From Enhydrobacter sp. (GTDB lineage: Bacteria; Pseudomonadota; Alphaproteobacteria; Reyranellales; Reyranellaceae): DNA of 64,000 bases. Shown here one piece after another: positions 9,045 to 17,558 of this stretch. Position 1 is the first letter of the stretch; every line of letters begins with the position of its first letter. Both the position numbers and the translations under genes were made by a program. The notes beneath the pieces were generated by a model, which searched no databases, was not told the origin of the DNA, and saw only the letters and a program-made list of their open reading frames with translations. The DNA lies in assembly GCF_030246845.1 (NCBI RefSeq), contig NZ_CP126889.1, positions 558,001 through 622,000 of the forward strand. The letters run 5' to 3'.

Positions 9045-10018
9045 AGATCGTCGCGCCGACGGCGAGCTCGATCGAGGACGCCGTGCGTCTCCTGCGCAAG
9101 GGCGGCCTCGTCGCCTTCCCGACCGAGACCGTGTACGGGCTGGGTGGCGATGCCACCAACGAGCGCGCCGTCGTGGCCATCTTCGAGGCCAAGGGCCGGC
9201 CGCGGTTCAATCCGCTGATCGCGCATGTGCCCGGCGCCGCGGACGCACAGCGCTTCGTGCGATGGAGCGCCGCCGCCGAGCGGCTTGCCGCCGCGTTCTG
9301 GCCCGGCCCGTTGACCTTCGTCCTGCCGCGGGCCGAGCGGTCGCCGATCGCCCTGCTGGCGACGGCGGGCCTCGACACGGTGGCCATCCGCGCGCCGGCG
9401 CATCCCGTGGCGCAGGCCTTGATCCGCGCCGCCGGCCTGCCGCTCGCCGCTCCATCGGCCAATCGCAGCGGCGCCGTCAGCCCGACGCGCGCCGAGCATG
9501 TCGCCGAGTCGCTGGGCGAGCGCGTGTCGCTGATCCTGGATGGCGGCCCTTGCGCAGTCGGCGTGGAATCCACCGTGCTCGATCTCACGGGCGCGACACC
9601 TGTGCTGTTGCGACCGGGCGGGGCGACACGCGAGGCGATCGAGGCCGTCATTGGCCCGATTGCCCTCTCCACCGCACTGCCGATGGGCGACGCCGCCCGC
9701 TCCTCGCCGGGCCAGCTCGAGAGCCATTATGCGCCGTCACGCCCGGTGCGGCTGGAAGCGACCACCGTCTCGGCCGACGAAGCACTTCTCGCTTTCGGGC
9801 CTCATCCGCCCGCCGGCGCGGTGATGACCCGCAATCTCAGCCCGACCGGCGATCTCGCCGAGGCCGCCGCCAATCTGTTCGCGCATATGCGCGCGCTCGA
9901 CCGGCCGGAAGTCGGCCGCATCGCGGTCATGCCCGTTCCGCATACGGGACTGGGGCTTGCGATCAACGACAGGCTGCGCCGGGCGGCCGCGGATGACGGC
10001 GCAAAGCGCCAGGGCTAA
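9041..10018 (+). CDS. L-threonylcarbamoyladenylate synthase (Sua5/TsaC type)
   Basis: A 325-aa Sua5-type enzyme making the threonylcarbamoyl-AMP used for the t6A37 modification of tRNAs that read ANN codons. The N-terminal YrdC domain shows FPTETVYGLG, KGRPRFNPL, APSANRSG and ESTVLDL. The extra C-terminal region (from about residue 210, with SPGQLESHYAPS) is the Sua5 domain missing in short TsaC. The ATG overlaps the cysQ stop. It is the right length for Sua5 (about 320-350 aa). Confidence 0.93.
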   Translation: MKIVAPTASSIEDAVRLLRKGGLVAFPTETVYGLGGDATNERAVVAIFEAKGRPRFNPLIAHVPGAADAQRFVRWSAAAERLAAAFWPGPLTFVLPRAERSPIALLATAGLDTVAIRAPAHPVAQALIRAAGLPLAAPSANRSGAVSPTRAEHVAESLGERVSLILDGGPCAVGVESTVLDLTGATPVLLRPGGATREAIEAVIGPIALSTALPMGDAARSSPGQLESHYAPSRPVRLEATTVSADEALLAFGPHPPAGAVMTRNLSPTGDLAEAAANLFAHMRALDRPEVGRIAVMPVPHTGLGLAINDRLRRAAADDGAKRQG

Positions 10019-10041
10019 GCTCGTGGACCAAGAGAGGAACG

Positions 10042-11511
10042 ATGCCCGACACCGCCATTCCCGCCATTCCGACGGTCCCCGTGACGCCGGCAATTGTCGA
10101 CTCCCTGCGCGCCATCGTGGGCGACAAGGGCCTGATCCTCGACGAGCAGGGCAAACAGCCGTTCGTGACCGACTGGCGCGGCTCGCTCGTCGGCACGGCG
10201 GCCGTGGTGGTGCGGCCGGCCAATACCGAAGAAGTATCCCGGGTGGTGAAGCTCTGCCATGACAACGGCATCGCCATCGTGCCCCAAGGCGGCAATACAG
10301 GCCTGATGGGCGGCGCCACGCCGTGGCCCACGCATCAGGGCATCCTGCTGTCGCTCGGCCGCATGAACCACGTGCTGAGCGTCGATCCGGTCGGCTACGC
10401 CATGACGGTCGAGGCGGGCTGCGTGCTGCAGACCTTGCAGGAGACGGCGGCCAGCCACGATCGCTTCTTTCCGCTCAGCCTCGGCGCGCAGGGCTCGTGC
10501 ATGATCGGCGGCAACCTCTCGACCAATGCGGGCGGCGTGCAGGTGCTGCGCTACGGCAATGCCCGCAACCTCGTGCTGGGCCTCGAGGTGGTGCTGCCCA
10601 ACGGCGACGTCTGGGACGGTCTGCGCTCGCTCAAGAAGGACAATACCGGCTACGATCTCAAGCATCTGTTCATGGGCGCCGAAGGCACGCTCGGCATCAT
10701 CACCAAGGCGGTGCTGAAGCTCTGGCCCGCACCCAAGGACATCTGCACCGCCTGGCTCGCGGTCCGCGATCCGCAGGCGGCGGTCGAGATCCTGTCGGAA
10801 GCCCATGCGGCGTCGGAGGACAATGTCGGCTCGTGCGAGCTGATGAGCCGCACCTGCACCGACATGGTGCTGCGCCACGTTCCCGGCACGCAGGATCCGC
10901 TGAAGGCCGAGACGCCGTGGTATCTCCTGCTCGAATGGTCGTCGTCGCGGCCGCGCCAGGACGGCGCCGAGGGCATGTCGGAGAAGATGGAGCAGTTCCT
11001 CGCCGACCAGATGGAGGGGGGCCGCATCCTCGACGCCGTGATCGCGCAGACGGAGGCGCAGTCGCGCAACATGTGGCGCATCCGCGAGGGCGTCGCCGAG
11101 GCCTCGCGCGCCGAGGGGCCGGGCCTCAGCTACGACATCTCTGTATCGGTCTCCCGGATCCCCGTTTTCATCGACAGGGGCATCAAGGCCGCCCTCGACA
11201 TCCTGCCGACCATCCGTCCCTATCCGCTGGGCCATATCGGCGACGGCAACATCCACTTCTCGTTCATGGGCCCCAAGGGCATGGACCGCGAGACGCTTCG
11301 GCAGTATTCGCCGGCCATCACACGGGCGGTGAACGACCTCGTCACCTCGATGGCGGGATCGATCTCGGCCGAGCACGGCATCGGCATCGAGAAGCTCGAC
11401 GAGCTGGCCCACTACCGGTCGAGGATCGAGCTCGACATCATGCGCACGATCAAGCGCGCGCTCGATCCGAAGAACATCATGAATCCCGGCAAGGTCCTGC
11501 GCCTCTCATGA
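10042..11511 (+). CDS. FAD-binding oxidase, GlcD/D-2-hydroxyacid dehydrogenase type (first copy)
   Basis: A 489-aa flavoprotein with an N-terminal PCMH FAD domain (PQGGNTGLMGG, and GGNLSTNAGG later) and a C-terminal oxidase domain (HIGDGNIHFSF and SAEHGIGIEKLDELAHYRS). Enzymes of this family oxidise D-lactate, glycolate or D-2-hydroxyglutarate. The substrate cannot be assigned here. A second, closely similar gene begins at its stop codon (ATGA overlap), so the two form an operon made by tandem duplication. The start has AGAGG upstream. Confidence 0.9.
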   Translation: MPDTAIPAIPTVPVTPAIVDSLRAIVGDKGLILDEQGKQPFVTDWRGSLVGTAAVVVRPANTEEVSRVVKLCHDNGIAIVPQGGNTGLMGGATPWPTHQGILLSLGRMNHVLSVDPVGYAMTVEAGCVLQTLQETAASHDRFFPLSLGAQGSCMIGGNLSTNAGGVQVLRYGNARNLVLGLEVVLPNGDVWDGLRSLKKDNTGYDLKHLFMGAEGTLGIITKAVLKLWPAPKDICTAWLAVRDPQAAVEILSEAHAASEDNVGSCELMSRTCTDMVLRHVPGTQDPLKAETPWYLLLEWSSSRPRQDGAEGMSEKMEQFLADQMEGGRILDAVIAQTEAQSRNMWRIREGVAEASRAEGPGLSYDISVSVSRIPVFIDRGIKAALDILPTIRPYPLGHIGDGNIHFSFMGPKGMDRETLRQYSPAITRAVNDLVTSMAGSISAEHGIGIEKLDELAHYRSRIELDIMRTIKRALDPKNIMNPGKVLRLS

Positions 11512-12950
11512 GCTTCGACGCGTCCGCTTTCGTCGCCAAGCTGCGATCCATTGTCGGCGACAAAGGGCTGATCGTCGACGAGCACGGCAAGCGCCCCTAC
11601 CTGAGCGACTGGCGCGAGAACTATCTCGGCGCGGCGCTCGCCGTGGTGCGCCCCGTCTCGACCGAGGAGGTGGCGGCGATCGTCAGGCTCTGCGCCGCCG
11701 AGGCGGTCGCGGTGGTTCCCCAGGGCGGCAATACGGGGCTGGTCGGCGGCGGCGTTCCGCCCGAGACGGGGCGCGCGGTCGTGCTGTCGCTCACGCGCAT
11801 GAACCGCATCCTCGAGGTCGACACCATCGGCTATACGATGACCGCCGAGGCGGGCGTCGTGCTGAAAACCATCCAGGAGACCGCGGCGGCGCACGACCGA
11901 CTCTTTCCGCTGAGCCTCGCCGCCGAGGGAAGCTGCACCATCGGCGGCAACCTGTCGACCAATGCCGGCGGCGTACAGGTGCTGCACTACGGCAATGCGC
12001 GCCAGCTCGTGCTCGGCCTCGAGGTGGTGACACCGGCCGGCGAGATCTGGAACGGACTGCGGGCGCTCAAGAAGGACAATACCGGCTACGACCTGCGCGA
12101 TCTCTATCTCGGCGCCGAGGGAACGCTCGGCATCATCACCAAGGCGGTGCTGAAGCTGTGGCCGAAGCCCCGAGACATCGCGACCTCCTGGGTCGCCGTT
12201 CCCTCGCCCGACGCGGCGGTTGCGCTGCTGAGCGGCGCGCATGCCGCCTCCGAGGACAACGTGACCTCCTGCGAGCTGATGAGCCGCCAGGGCATCGACT
12301 TCGTGCTGAAACATATCCCCGGCGCCGCCGATCCTCTGGCGGAGAGGCACGATTGGTACGTGCTGCTCGAATGGTCGTCGGCCCGCGCCCGTCGCGAGGG
12401 CGGCAACGAAGGCAGTCTCGGCGCCAAGATGGAGGCCTATCTGGGCGAGGCGATGGAAAAGGGCCTCGTGCTCGATGCCGCGATCGCCCAGAACGAGAGC
12501 CAGGCGCGCGCCTTCTGGGCGCTGCGCGAGAACCATTCAGAAGCGCAGAAGAAAGAAGGCCCGTCGATCAAGCACGACATCTCCGTCGCCGTGGGCAAGA
12601 TGCCGGCCTTCATGAAAGAAGGCCTGGCTGCGATGCGGAAGGCGTTGCCGGAGGGCCGGCCCGTTCCGTTCGGCCATGTCGGCGACGGCAACATGCATTT
12701 CAACTGCCAGGCCCCCGCCGGCTGGGACAAGGTGCGCTTCATGAAGCATGGCGAGGCCATCAGCAGCGCCGTCTACGACGTTGTCGTGCGGTATGGCGGC
12801 TCGATCTCGGCCGAGCACGGCATCGGGCGATTGAAGCTCGACGAGCTGGCGCACTACCGCAGCAAGATCGAGCTCGACACGATGCGCACTCTCAAACGCA
12901 CACTCGATCCGCAGAACATCATGAATCCCGGCAAGATCGTGCAGATCTGA
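11508..12950 (+). CDS. FAD-binding oxidase, GlcD/D-2-hydroxyacid dehydrogenase type (second copy)
   Basis: A 480-aa paralogue of the preceding gene with the same domain order: PQGGNTGLVGG and GGNLSTNAGG in the FAD domain, then HVGDGNMHFNC and SAEHGIGRLKLDELAHYRS. The C-termini match almost word for word (LDPQNIMNPGK). It could act on a related hydroxyacid, or the two proteins may pair; this is inference. It ends 4 bp from a convergent small membrane-protein gene. Confidence 0.9.
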   Translation: MSFDASAFVAKLRSIVGDKGLIVDEHGKRPYLSDWRENYLGAALAVVRPVSTEEVAAIVRLCAAEAVAVVPQGGNTGLVGGGVPPETGRAVVLSLTRMNRILEVDTIGYTMTAEAGVVLKTIQETAAAHDRLFPLSLAAEGSCTIGGNLSTNAGGVQVLHYGNARQLVLGLEVVTPAGEIWNGLRALKKDNTGYDLRDLYLGAEGTLGIITKAVLKLWPKPRDIATSWVAVPSPDAAVALLSGAHAASEDNVTSCELMSRQGIDFVLKHIPGAADPLAERHDWYVLLEWSSARARREGGNEGSLGAKMEAYLGEAMEKGLVLDAAIAQNESQARAFWALRENHSEAQKKEGPSIKHDISVAVGKMPAFMKEGLAAMRKALPEGRPVPFGHVGDGNMHFNCQAPAGWDKVRFMKHGEAISSAVYDVVVRYGGSISAEHGIGRLKLDELAHYRSKIELDTMRTLKRTLDPQNIMNPGKIVQI

Positions 12951-12953
12951 CCG

Positions 12954-13241
12954 CTATTGTCGCTCGTCCTGTCGACGGTCGACGATTTCGTAGGAGACAT
13001 CGGTCACCCTGGCGCGCGGCCGGTCGGGCGGGCCGGCCCGTTCGCGGTCGTCGAGGAGCGACCGCAGCCACTGCTTCGCCTTCAGCGCGAAAATGACCAG
13101 CAGCGCGATTGCGGCGACGCCCGCGATCACCGCGAAGCCCAGCACCGCCAGCACGACGAAGCCGATCAGGCCGAGAACGGCCTGCAGCCAGACGCGCGCC
13201 GGCAGGCGGGCGAGAAGCTCGAAAAGCTGACGTGCGTTCAA
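12954..13241 (-). CDS. Small membrane protein, unknown function
   Basis: A 95-aa protein with a hydrophobic stretch of about 35 residues (GLIGFVVLAVLGFAVIAGV and on), enough for one or two helices, then an Arg-rich cytoplasmic-type tail. The likely start is the TTG at 13241, which overlaps the stop of the upstream PEP-mutase-family gene (TTGA); no ATG or GTG gives a comparable frame. This suggests translational coupling. The family is not recognised. Confidence 0.55.
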   Translation of the reverse strand: MNARQLFELLARLPARVWLQAVLGLIGFVVLAVLGFAVIAGVAAIALLVIFALKAKQWLRSLLDDRERAGPPDRPRARVTDVSYEIVDRRQDERQ

Positions 13242-14107
13242 AACTGCGCCCACTTCTTCTCGAAGTCCCACACCTCGGGAAACCCCATGAGCTCGTGCAT
13301 GCCACGATATTGCGGCACCTTCATGTCGACGCTGGTGCCTTTTTCCTTGAGATATTGCCACGCCTCGCGCATCGCCTCGGCGGCGACGCTGAAGCCCAGT
13401 CCAGGATAGATCGCGAGATCGAAGCCCCATTCCTTGAGCCGGGCCGTCGCCACGCGCGGCGTCTTGCCGAACTCGACCATGTTGGCGAGCAGCGGCTTCT
13501 CCACCTCCCGGCCGATGCGTTCGAGCTCCGCCTCGCTCTCCGGCGATTCCACGAAGATGATGTCGGCCCCCGCCTCTTCGTACAGTCTGGCACGGCGCAG
13601 CGCCTCGTCGAGGCCGAGCGCGGTGCGGGCGTCGGTGCGGGCCACGATCAGCGTCGCGGGATCGCGTCGCGCCTCGACCGCCACCCTGATCTTGAGCACC
13701 ATATCCTCGGCCGGCACGACGCGGCGGCCCGGCGTATGGCCGCACTTCTTGGGCATCTCCTGGTCCTCGATCTGGATCGCCGCGACCCCCGCCGCCTCGT
13801 AGCCACGCACCGTGCGCTGGACGTTCAGGAGCCCGCCGTAGCCCGTGTCGGCGTCGGCGATCAGGGGCGTCTCGATCACCGAGCAGATCATCTCGGCGCG
13901 GCCGACCATGTCCGAGTAGGTGGCGAGGCCGGCGTCGGGCAGACCGAGCATCGAGGCCGTGGCGCCGTATCCGGTCATGTAGAGCGCGGAAAAGCCCATG
14001 CGGTCGGCGACGCGGGCCGAGATCCCGTCATAGACGCCGGGCGCCAGGATGAATTCGCCCTTCGCCAGCCGCGCACGCAGGGCGGCTGCCTTCGCATTTC
14101 CAGCCAT
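13238..14107 (-). CDS. Isocitrate lyase/PEP mutase family protein
   Basis: A 289-aa TIM-barrel enzyme of the ICL/PEPM superfamily. It keeps the Mg site ADADTGYG (D85, D87), IEDQ (E114) and KKCGH (K120-H124), where the Cys serves as catalytic acid in isocitrate and methylisocitrate lyases. Members of this size include 2-methylisocitrate lyase, oxaloacetate decarboxylase and carboxyphosphonoenolpyruvate mutase; the exact reaction is not decidable here. A small membrane protein follows in an overlapping frame. Confidence 0.86.
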   Translation of the reverse strand: MAGNAKAAALRARLAKGEFILAPGVYDGISARVADRMGFSALYMTGYGATASMLGLPDAGLATYSDMVGRAEMICSVIETPLIADADTGYGGLLNVQRTVRGYEAAGVAAIQIEDQEMPKKCGHTPGRRVVPAEDMVLKIRVAVEARRDPATLIVARTDARTALGLDEALRRARLYEEAGADIIFVESPESEAELERIGREVEKPLLANMVEFGKTPRVATARLKEWGFDLAIYPGLGFSVAAEAMREAWQYLKEKGTSVDMKVPQYRGMHELMGFPEVWDFEKKWAQF

Positions 14108-14177
14108 CGGACTATCCTCTCGCTATGCCAGCGCCCATTGCGCATTGGCCGGCCGTTGGTGGCAAGCCCCAAGCAGA

Positions 14178-14199
14178 CGGAGCGCCCGAAGGCGCTCCG
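14178..14199 (-). terminator. Stable hairpin after the lipoprotein gene, probable terminator
   Basis: Perfect 9-bp stem CGGAGCGCC/GGCGCTCCG. Read on the minus strand it closes a C(UUCG)G tetraloop, an exceptionally stable arrangement. It lies about 45 bp downstream of the glycine-zipper lipoprotein stop. The T-tract after it is weak (TCTGCTTGG), so termination strength is uncertain. Confidence 0.5.
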
Positions 14200-14242
14200 A
14201 TCACGGGCGGCCTGAACGCCGCTATCGCATCCGGGTCAGGTC

Positions 14243-14800
14243 TCAGACCGAAACCGGCTTCAGCTCGCTCGAACCCGATGCCTGGCAGAAGGTCGTCGTC
14301 TCGCGCGTGGTCTGGCCGTTCTTGGTGGCCGTCAGCTCGATCGGCCGGCAGGTGCCGCCGTCCGGACGCGTGGTTTTGGGGCCGACCGGCTTGGCCGCCA
14401 CCACGGTTGGCGGCGGTGGCGGTGAAGACGAGTTGGTCCGCGCCGGCTCGACCGTGTACACCGTGGCCTCGTCGGTCTCCGAGGCGTAGGCGCGCTGTGT
14501 CGCCTCCGCCAAGCGCCGCCGCTCCTGGTCGTCGAGCGCGCGGCCGACCAGATTGCCGGCGAGGGCGCCGACCAGCGCGCCGCCCACCGCGCCGCCGACA
14601 CTGCCGAAGGCCAGACCACCCACCGTGCCGCCCAGCGCCGCCCCCAGCACGGTTCCGGTCGTCTGGTTGGACGGCTGGGAATCGTTGCCGGTCATGCAGC
14701 CGGCGGCGACGGCGCAGGCGATCATCAGTCCCGCGACGCGCGCGATAAATCTCGGCCGGATTCCGCTGCCGGAAGCCGTACCGCACACTATCCCCGTCAT
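14243..14800 (-). CDS. Glycine-zipper lipoprotein
   Basis: A 185-aa exported protein. A signal-like hydrophobic stretch ends in a lipobox-like VAAGC (Cys35). It is followed by a Gly/Ala-rich glycine zipper of repeated GxxxG spacing (residues about 47-80), as in outer-membrane SlyB/Rick_17kDa-type lipoproteins. The C-terminal part has two conserved Cys (TCRPIELTATKNGQ and TFCQAS). The ATG at 14800 overlaps the upstream kinase stop (ATGA) with GGAG nine bases before it, so it was preferred to the ATG at 14809. Coupling to the kinase suggests a shared role in the envelope, which is inference. Confidence 0.8.
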   Translation of the reverse strand: MTGIVCGTASGSGIRPRFIARVAGLMIACAVAAGCMTGNDSQPSNQTTGTVLGAALGGTVGGLAFGSVGGAVGGALVGALAGNLVGRALDDQERRRLAEATQRAYASETDEATVYTVEPARTNSSSPPPPPTVVAAKPVGPKTTRPDGGTCRPIELTATKNGQTTRETTTFCQASGSSELKPVSV

Positions 14801-16638
14801 TTTGAGCATCTCCGTTTGTATTCTGTTACTTTCACTCTACCCCAAAGGGACTGCCCGCGGCTACGCGCCTCGTCTTCGGCGTCGGCGTAGGCACGCGGGG
14901 CATCGCAAGATGCCAGCACCAGACCATTGCGGACGAGGGCCAATGCGAGGTCGCTCCGCTCCGAATCCGGCACATCGGCCAGCGGCTTCTTGGCGTTCAA
15001 GGGCGTGATCAGGCAGCGATAGAGGGGCGTGCCGTCGGTCAGGCGGTCGGTCTGACGGCATTTCAGGTGCCGCTCCTGCTTGGCGAGGGCGTCGACCGCG
15101 AGCTGGCGCAGGGCGGGCACATCGACGATGTCCACTCCTTGCAGCCTGATCTCGCCGGGATGGTCCTTGAGGCCGATCATCATCAACGTCTTGCCGAAAT
15201 GATCGAAATCGCCGGCGACGAACTCGATCGCCTTGCGCGCGGCCTCGATCGCTTCGCGGCGCGCCTCGGCCTCCTGCTCCGCCTTCGCCTTGGCCGCCTC
15301 CTCCGCCTGGTGCTGTGCGGCGAGCTCCGCCTCGATCTTCTGTCGCGTCTCCTCCTCGATCCGCTTGCGCTCGGCGGCCTGCGCCTCCTCCTGGCGCTTG
15401 CGCTCCGCCGCTTCCTGCTCGGCCTTCTGCCGCTGCTCGGCCTCGGCCCGGAGCTTCGCGGCTTCCTGCTCGGCCTGCTTGCGCGCCGCTTCCGCCTGCT
15501 GCGCGGCCACGCGCGCCCTGACCGTCTCGGGATCGGGGCCGCGCATGGCGACAGCGTAATATCCGCCTCCGGCCAGCAGCAGCACCACGACCGCGGCGAC
15601 CGCCGCCCACAGCCCCGCCCGGCCTTTCGCCGGCGGGTCCGCCGCCGATGTCCCGAGCGTGGAGACGTGGCGCGGCGGTGGCCCCGGCGGGCTCATGACC
15701 ACCGTGGCGTCGCCGGCCGGTGCGGCATTGAGACCGAGCAAAGGTCGCCAGCTCGCGATGCTCTGCGGGCGGTCCCGCGCCGCCACTGCCAGGCCGGCAT
15801 CGATGCCGGCCAGCAGTCCCGGCGCGAAGCCGGCCGGCCTGAGCTGGGCCAGCGGCTCGTAGGCATCGTTCAGCAAGCGGTCGAAGCTGCTGAGCGGAGG
15901 CTTGCCCGTGATCGCGTGGTAGAGCGTCGCCGACAGGCCGTAGATGTCCGTCGCCGGTCCCTGCTTGGCCGAGGTCATCTGCTCCGGCGCCGCGTAGGCC
16001 GGCGTGAAGATCGCGGTCATGGCCGTCGTGCGGCCTGCCATCGCCGCACGCGAGGCGCCGAAGTCGATCAGAGTCGGATTGCCGGCGGCGTCGAGCAGAA
16101 TGTTGGCCGGCTTGATGTCACGATGGAGGAAGCCCGCCTCGTGCACCTGCTGCAGCCCGTCGAGCAAGGGCCAGACGATGCGGTCGACCTCGTCGGCCGC
16201 CAGCGTGCCAGCGTGCTTCAGGCGATCCTCCAGTGTCTCGCCGCTCAGCAGCTCCATGACAATGTAGGCGGTGCCGTTGGCCTCCAGGAAGTCGAACACG
16301 TGGACGATCGCCGGGGCGCGATGCAGCGTGGCCAGCGTCCGGCCCTCCGACACGAAGCGTTCGCGCCCCCAGCCGAAGTCGTCGGCCAGCTTGGTGGTCC
16401 GCGGCACGACCGTGGATCCGTCCTGCCGCATGGCCAGCGCCGACGGCAGATATTCCTTGATCGCGACCTCGCGCCCGAGCTGCACGTCGCGCGCCCGATA
16501 GGTGATGCCGAAGCCGCCTTGCCCGAGAACGGAAACGATCTCGTAGCGCCCGATCGTCTGTCCGGGGACCAGCGCCGCGAAATCGACCTCCGGCGGCTGA
16601 ACGGCCCGCTGATCGACGGTATTGCTCGGGTTGGTCAT
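14797..16638 (-). CDS. Transmembrane Ser/Thr protein kinase with SNase-like C-terminal domain
   Basis: A 613-aa Hanks-type kinase. The kinase domain (about 30-300) has the glycine loop GQGGFGITY, K61 in VAIKEYL, catalytic HRDIKPAN (171-178) and DFG (191-193), so it should be active. A helix at about 341-362 places the rest outside the cytoplasm, assuming a usual topology. Next comes a Glu/Lys/Ala-rich coiled coil (about 368-470). The last domain (about 494-600) has IRLQGVDIVDVP, LKCRQTDRLTDGTPLYRC, DLALALVRNGLVLASC and YADAEDEARSRGQSLWG, which follow the layout of staphylococcal-nuclease (TNase) folds. The catalytic Glu expected after GVD is not evident. It sits between a cyclase-FHA gene and a lipoprotein gene. 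Confidence 0.85.
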   Translation of the reverse strand: MTNPSNTVDQRAVQPPEVDFAALVPGQTIGRYEIVSVLGQGGFGITYRARDVQLGREVAIKEYLPSALAMRQDGSTVVPRTTKLADDFGWGRERFVSEGRTLATLHRAPAIVHVFDFLEANGTAYIVMELLSGETLEDRLKHAGTLAADEVDRIVWPLLDGLQQVHEAGFLHRDIKPANILLDAAGNPTLIDFGASRAAMAGRTTAMTAIFTPAYAAPEQMTSAKQGPATDIYGLSATLYHAITGKPPLSSFDRLLNDAYEPLAQLRPAGFAPGLLAGIDAGLAVAARDRPQSIASWRPLLGLNAAPAGDATVVMSPPGPPPRHVSTLGTSAADPPAKGRAGLWAAVAAVVVLLLAGGGYYAVAMRGPDPETVRARVAAQQAEAARKQAEQEAAKLRAEAEQRQKAEQEAAERKRQEEAQAAERKRIEEETRQKIEAELAAQHQAEEAAKAKAEQEAEARREAIEAARKAIEFVAGDFDHFGKTLMMIGLKDHPGEIRLQGVDIVDVPALRQLAVDALAKQERHLKCRQTDRLTDGTPLYRCLITPLNAKKPLADVPDSERSDLALALVRNGLVLASCDAPRAYADAEDEARSRGQSLWGRVKVTEYKRRCSK

Positions 16639-16653
16639 CTTCGGTCGACGGTT

Positions 16654-17550
16654 CTAGACCTGCCGGATCGACAATTCCACGTCGCCGACCCGCAGCCGGC
16701 TGCCGGTCTGCAAGGCCACCGGCATCCCCGCGGGCGCAACCGTGCCGTTCACCGCCGTGCCGTTGGTCGAGCCGAGGTCTTCCACCTGCAGGGCGTCGCC
16801 GTTGATCATCAGTCGCGCATGGCGGCGCGACACGGTCGGATGGGGGATCACCAGCTCGCACTGATCGGCGGCGCGGCCGAGCACCATGCCCGTGCCCAGC
16901 GTCACGAGCTTGTCGAGCGCGACATCGAAGGAATATTTCTGTCCCGCTGAATTGGTGCCTTCGAAACGCAGCGTGACCTGCGGCAGAAGGCGGGTCGTCG
17001 TCTTCGCCGATTCGTTCATCCTGCCCGCGGCGGCACTGCGAACGTGGAAGATCTGGATCGGCCGGCTGACGTTCTTGAGCTGATGCTCGCCGCCATCGAC
17101 GAAGGCGTAATCGATCCTGAGCTGGGTGACGTCGCGGACCGCGCGCGACACGGCGATGCCGCCCGGATCGGCGATCGCCTGGATGCGCGCGGCGAGGTTG
17201 ACGCCGTCGCCGAAGATGTTCTGGTCTTCCTCGTCGATGATCACCTCGCCGAGATGCACGCCGATGCGGAACAGCATGCGCTGGTTCTCGGTCAGCGCCT
17301 CGTTGAAGCGCGCCATGCGCTCCTGGATGTCGATCGCGGCGGCCAGCGCGCCGACGGCCGAGCTGAACTCCGCGAGCATGGCGTCGCCGGCCGTGCCCAC
17401 CAGCCGTCCGCCGCCGGCCTCGATGGCCGGCTTCCAGACTTCCGCCTGGGCGGACTTCAGATGGCGGAAGGTGCGGGTCTCGGCGCCTTCCATCATCCGC
17501 GTGAAGCCGGCGAGATCGGCATGGACGATGGCGGCGAGGCGGCGCTGCAT
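16654..17550 (-). CDS. Class III adenylate/guanylate cyclase with FHA domain
   Basis: A 298-aa protein. Residues 1-170 form a class III cyclase domain with both metal-binding Asp positions (D12 in HADLAGF, D56 in GTAGDAML) and the transition-state N118/R122 in GDGVNLAARI. Residues about 190-298 form a forkhead-associated phosphopeptide-binding domain, with GR (225-226), SRRHA (241-245) and STNGT (261-265). The FHA domain binds phosphothreonine, and a Ser/Thr kinase gene starts 15 bp downstream, so the kinase may recruit or regulate it; this is inference. The start at 17550 gives the usual RRLAAIVHAD beginning. Confidence 0.9.
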   Translation of the reverse strand: MQRRLAAIVHADLAGFTRMMEGAETRTFRHLKSAQAEVWKPAIEAGGGRLVGTAGDAMLAEFSSAVGALAAAIDIQERMARFNEALTENQRMLFRIGVHLGEVIIDEEDQNIFGDGVNLAARIQAIADPGGIAVSRAVRDVTQLRIDYAFVDGGEHQLKNVSRPIQIFHVRSAAAGRMNESAKTTTRLLPQVTLRFEGTNSAGQKYSFDVALDKLVTLGTGMVLGRAADQCELVIPHPTVSRRHARLMINGDALQVEDLGSTNGTAVNGTVAPAGMPVALQTGSRLRVGDVELSIRQV

Positions 17551-17558
17551 GACGGATC

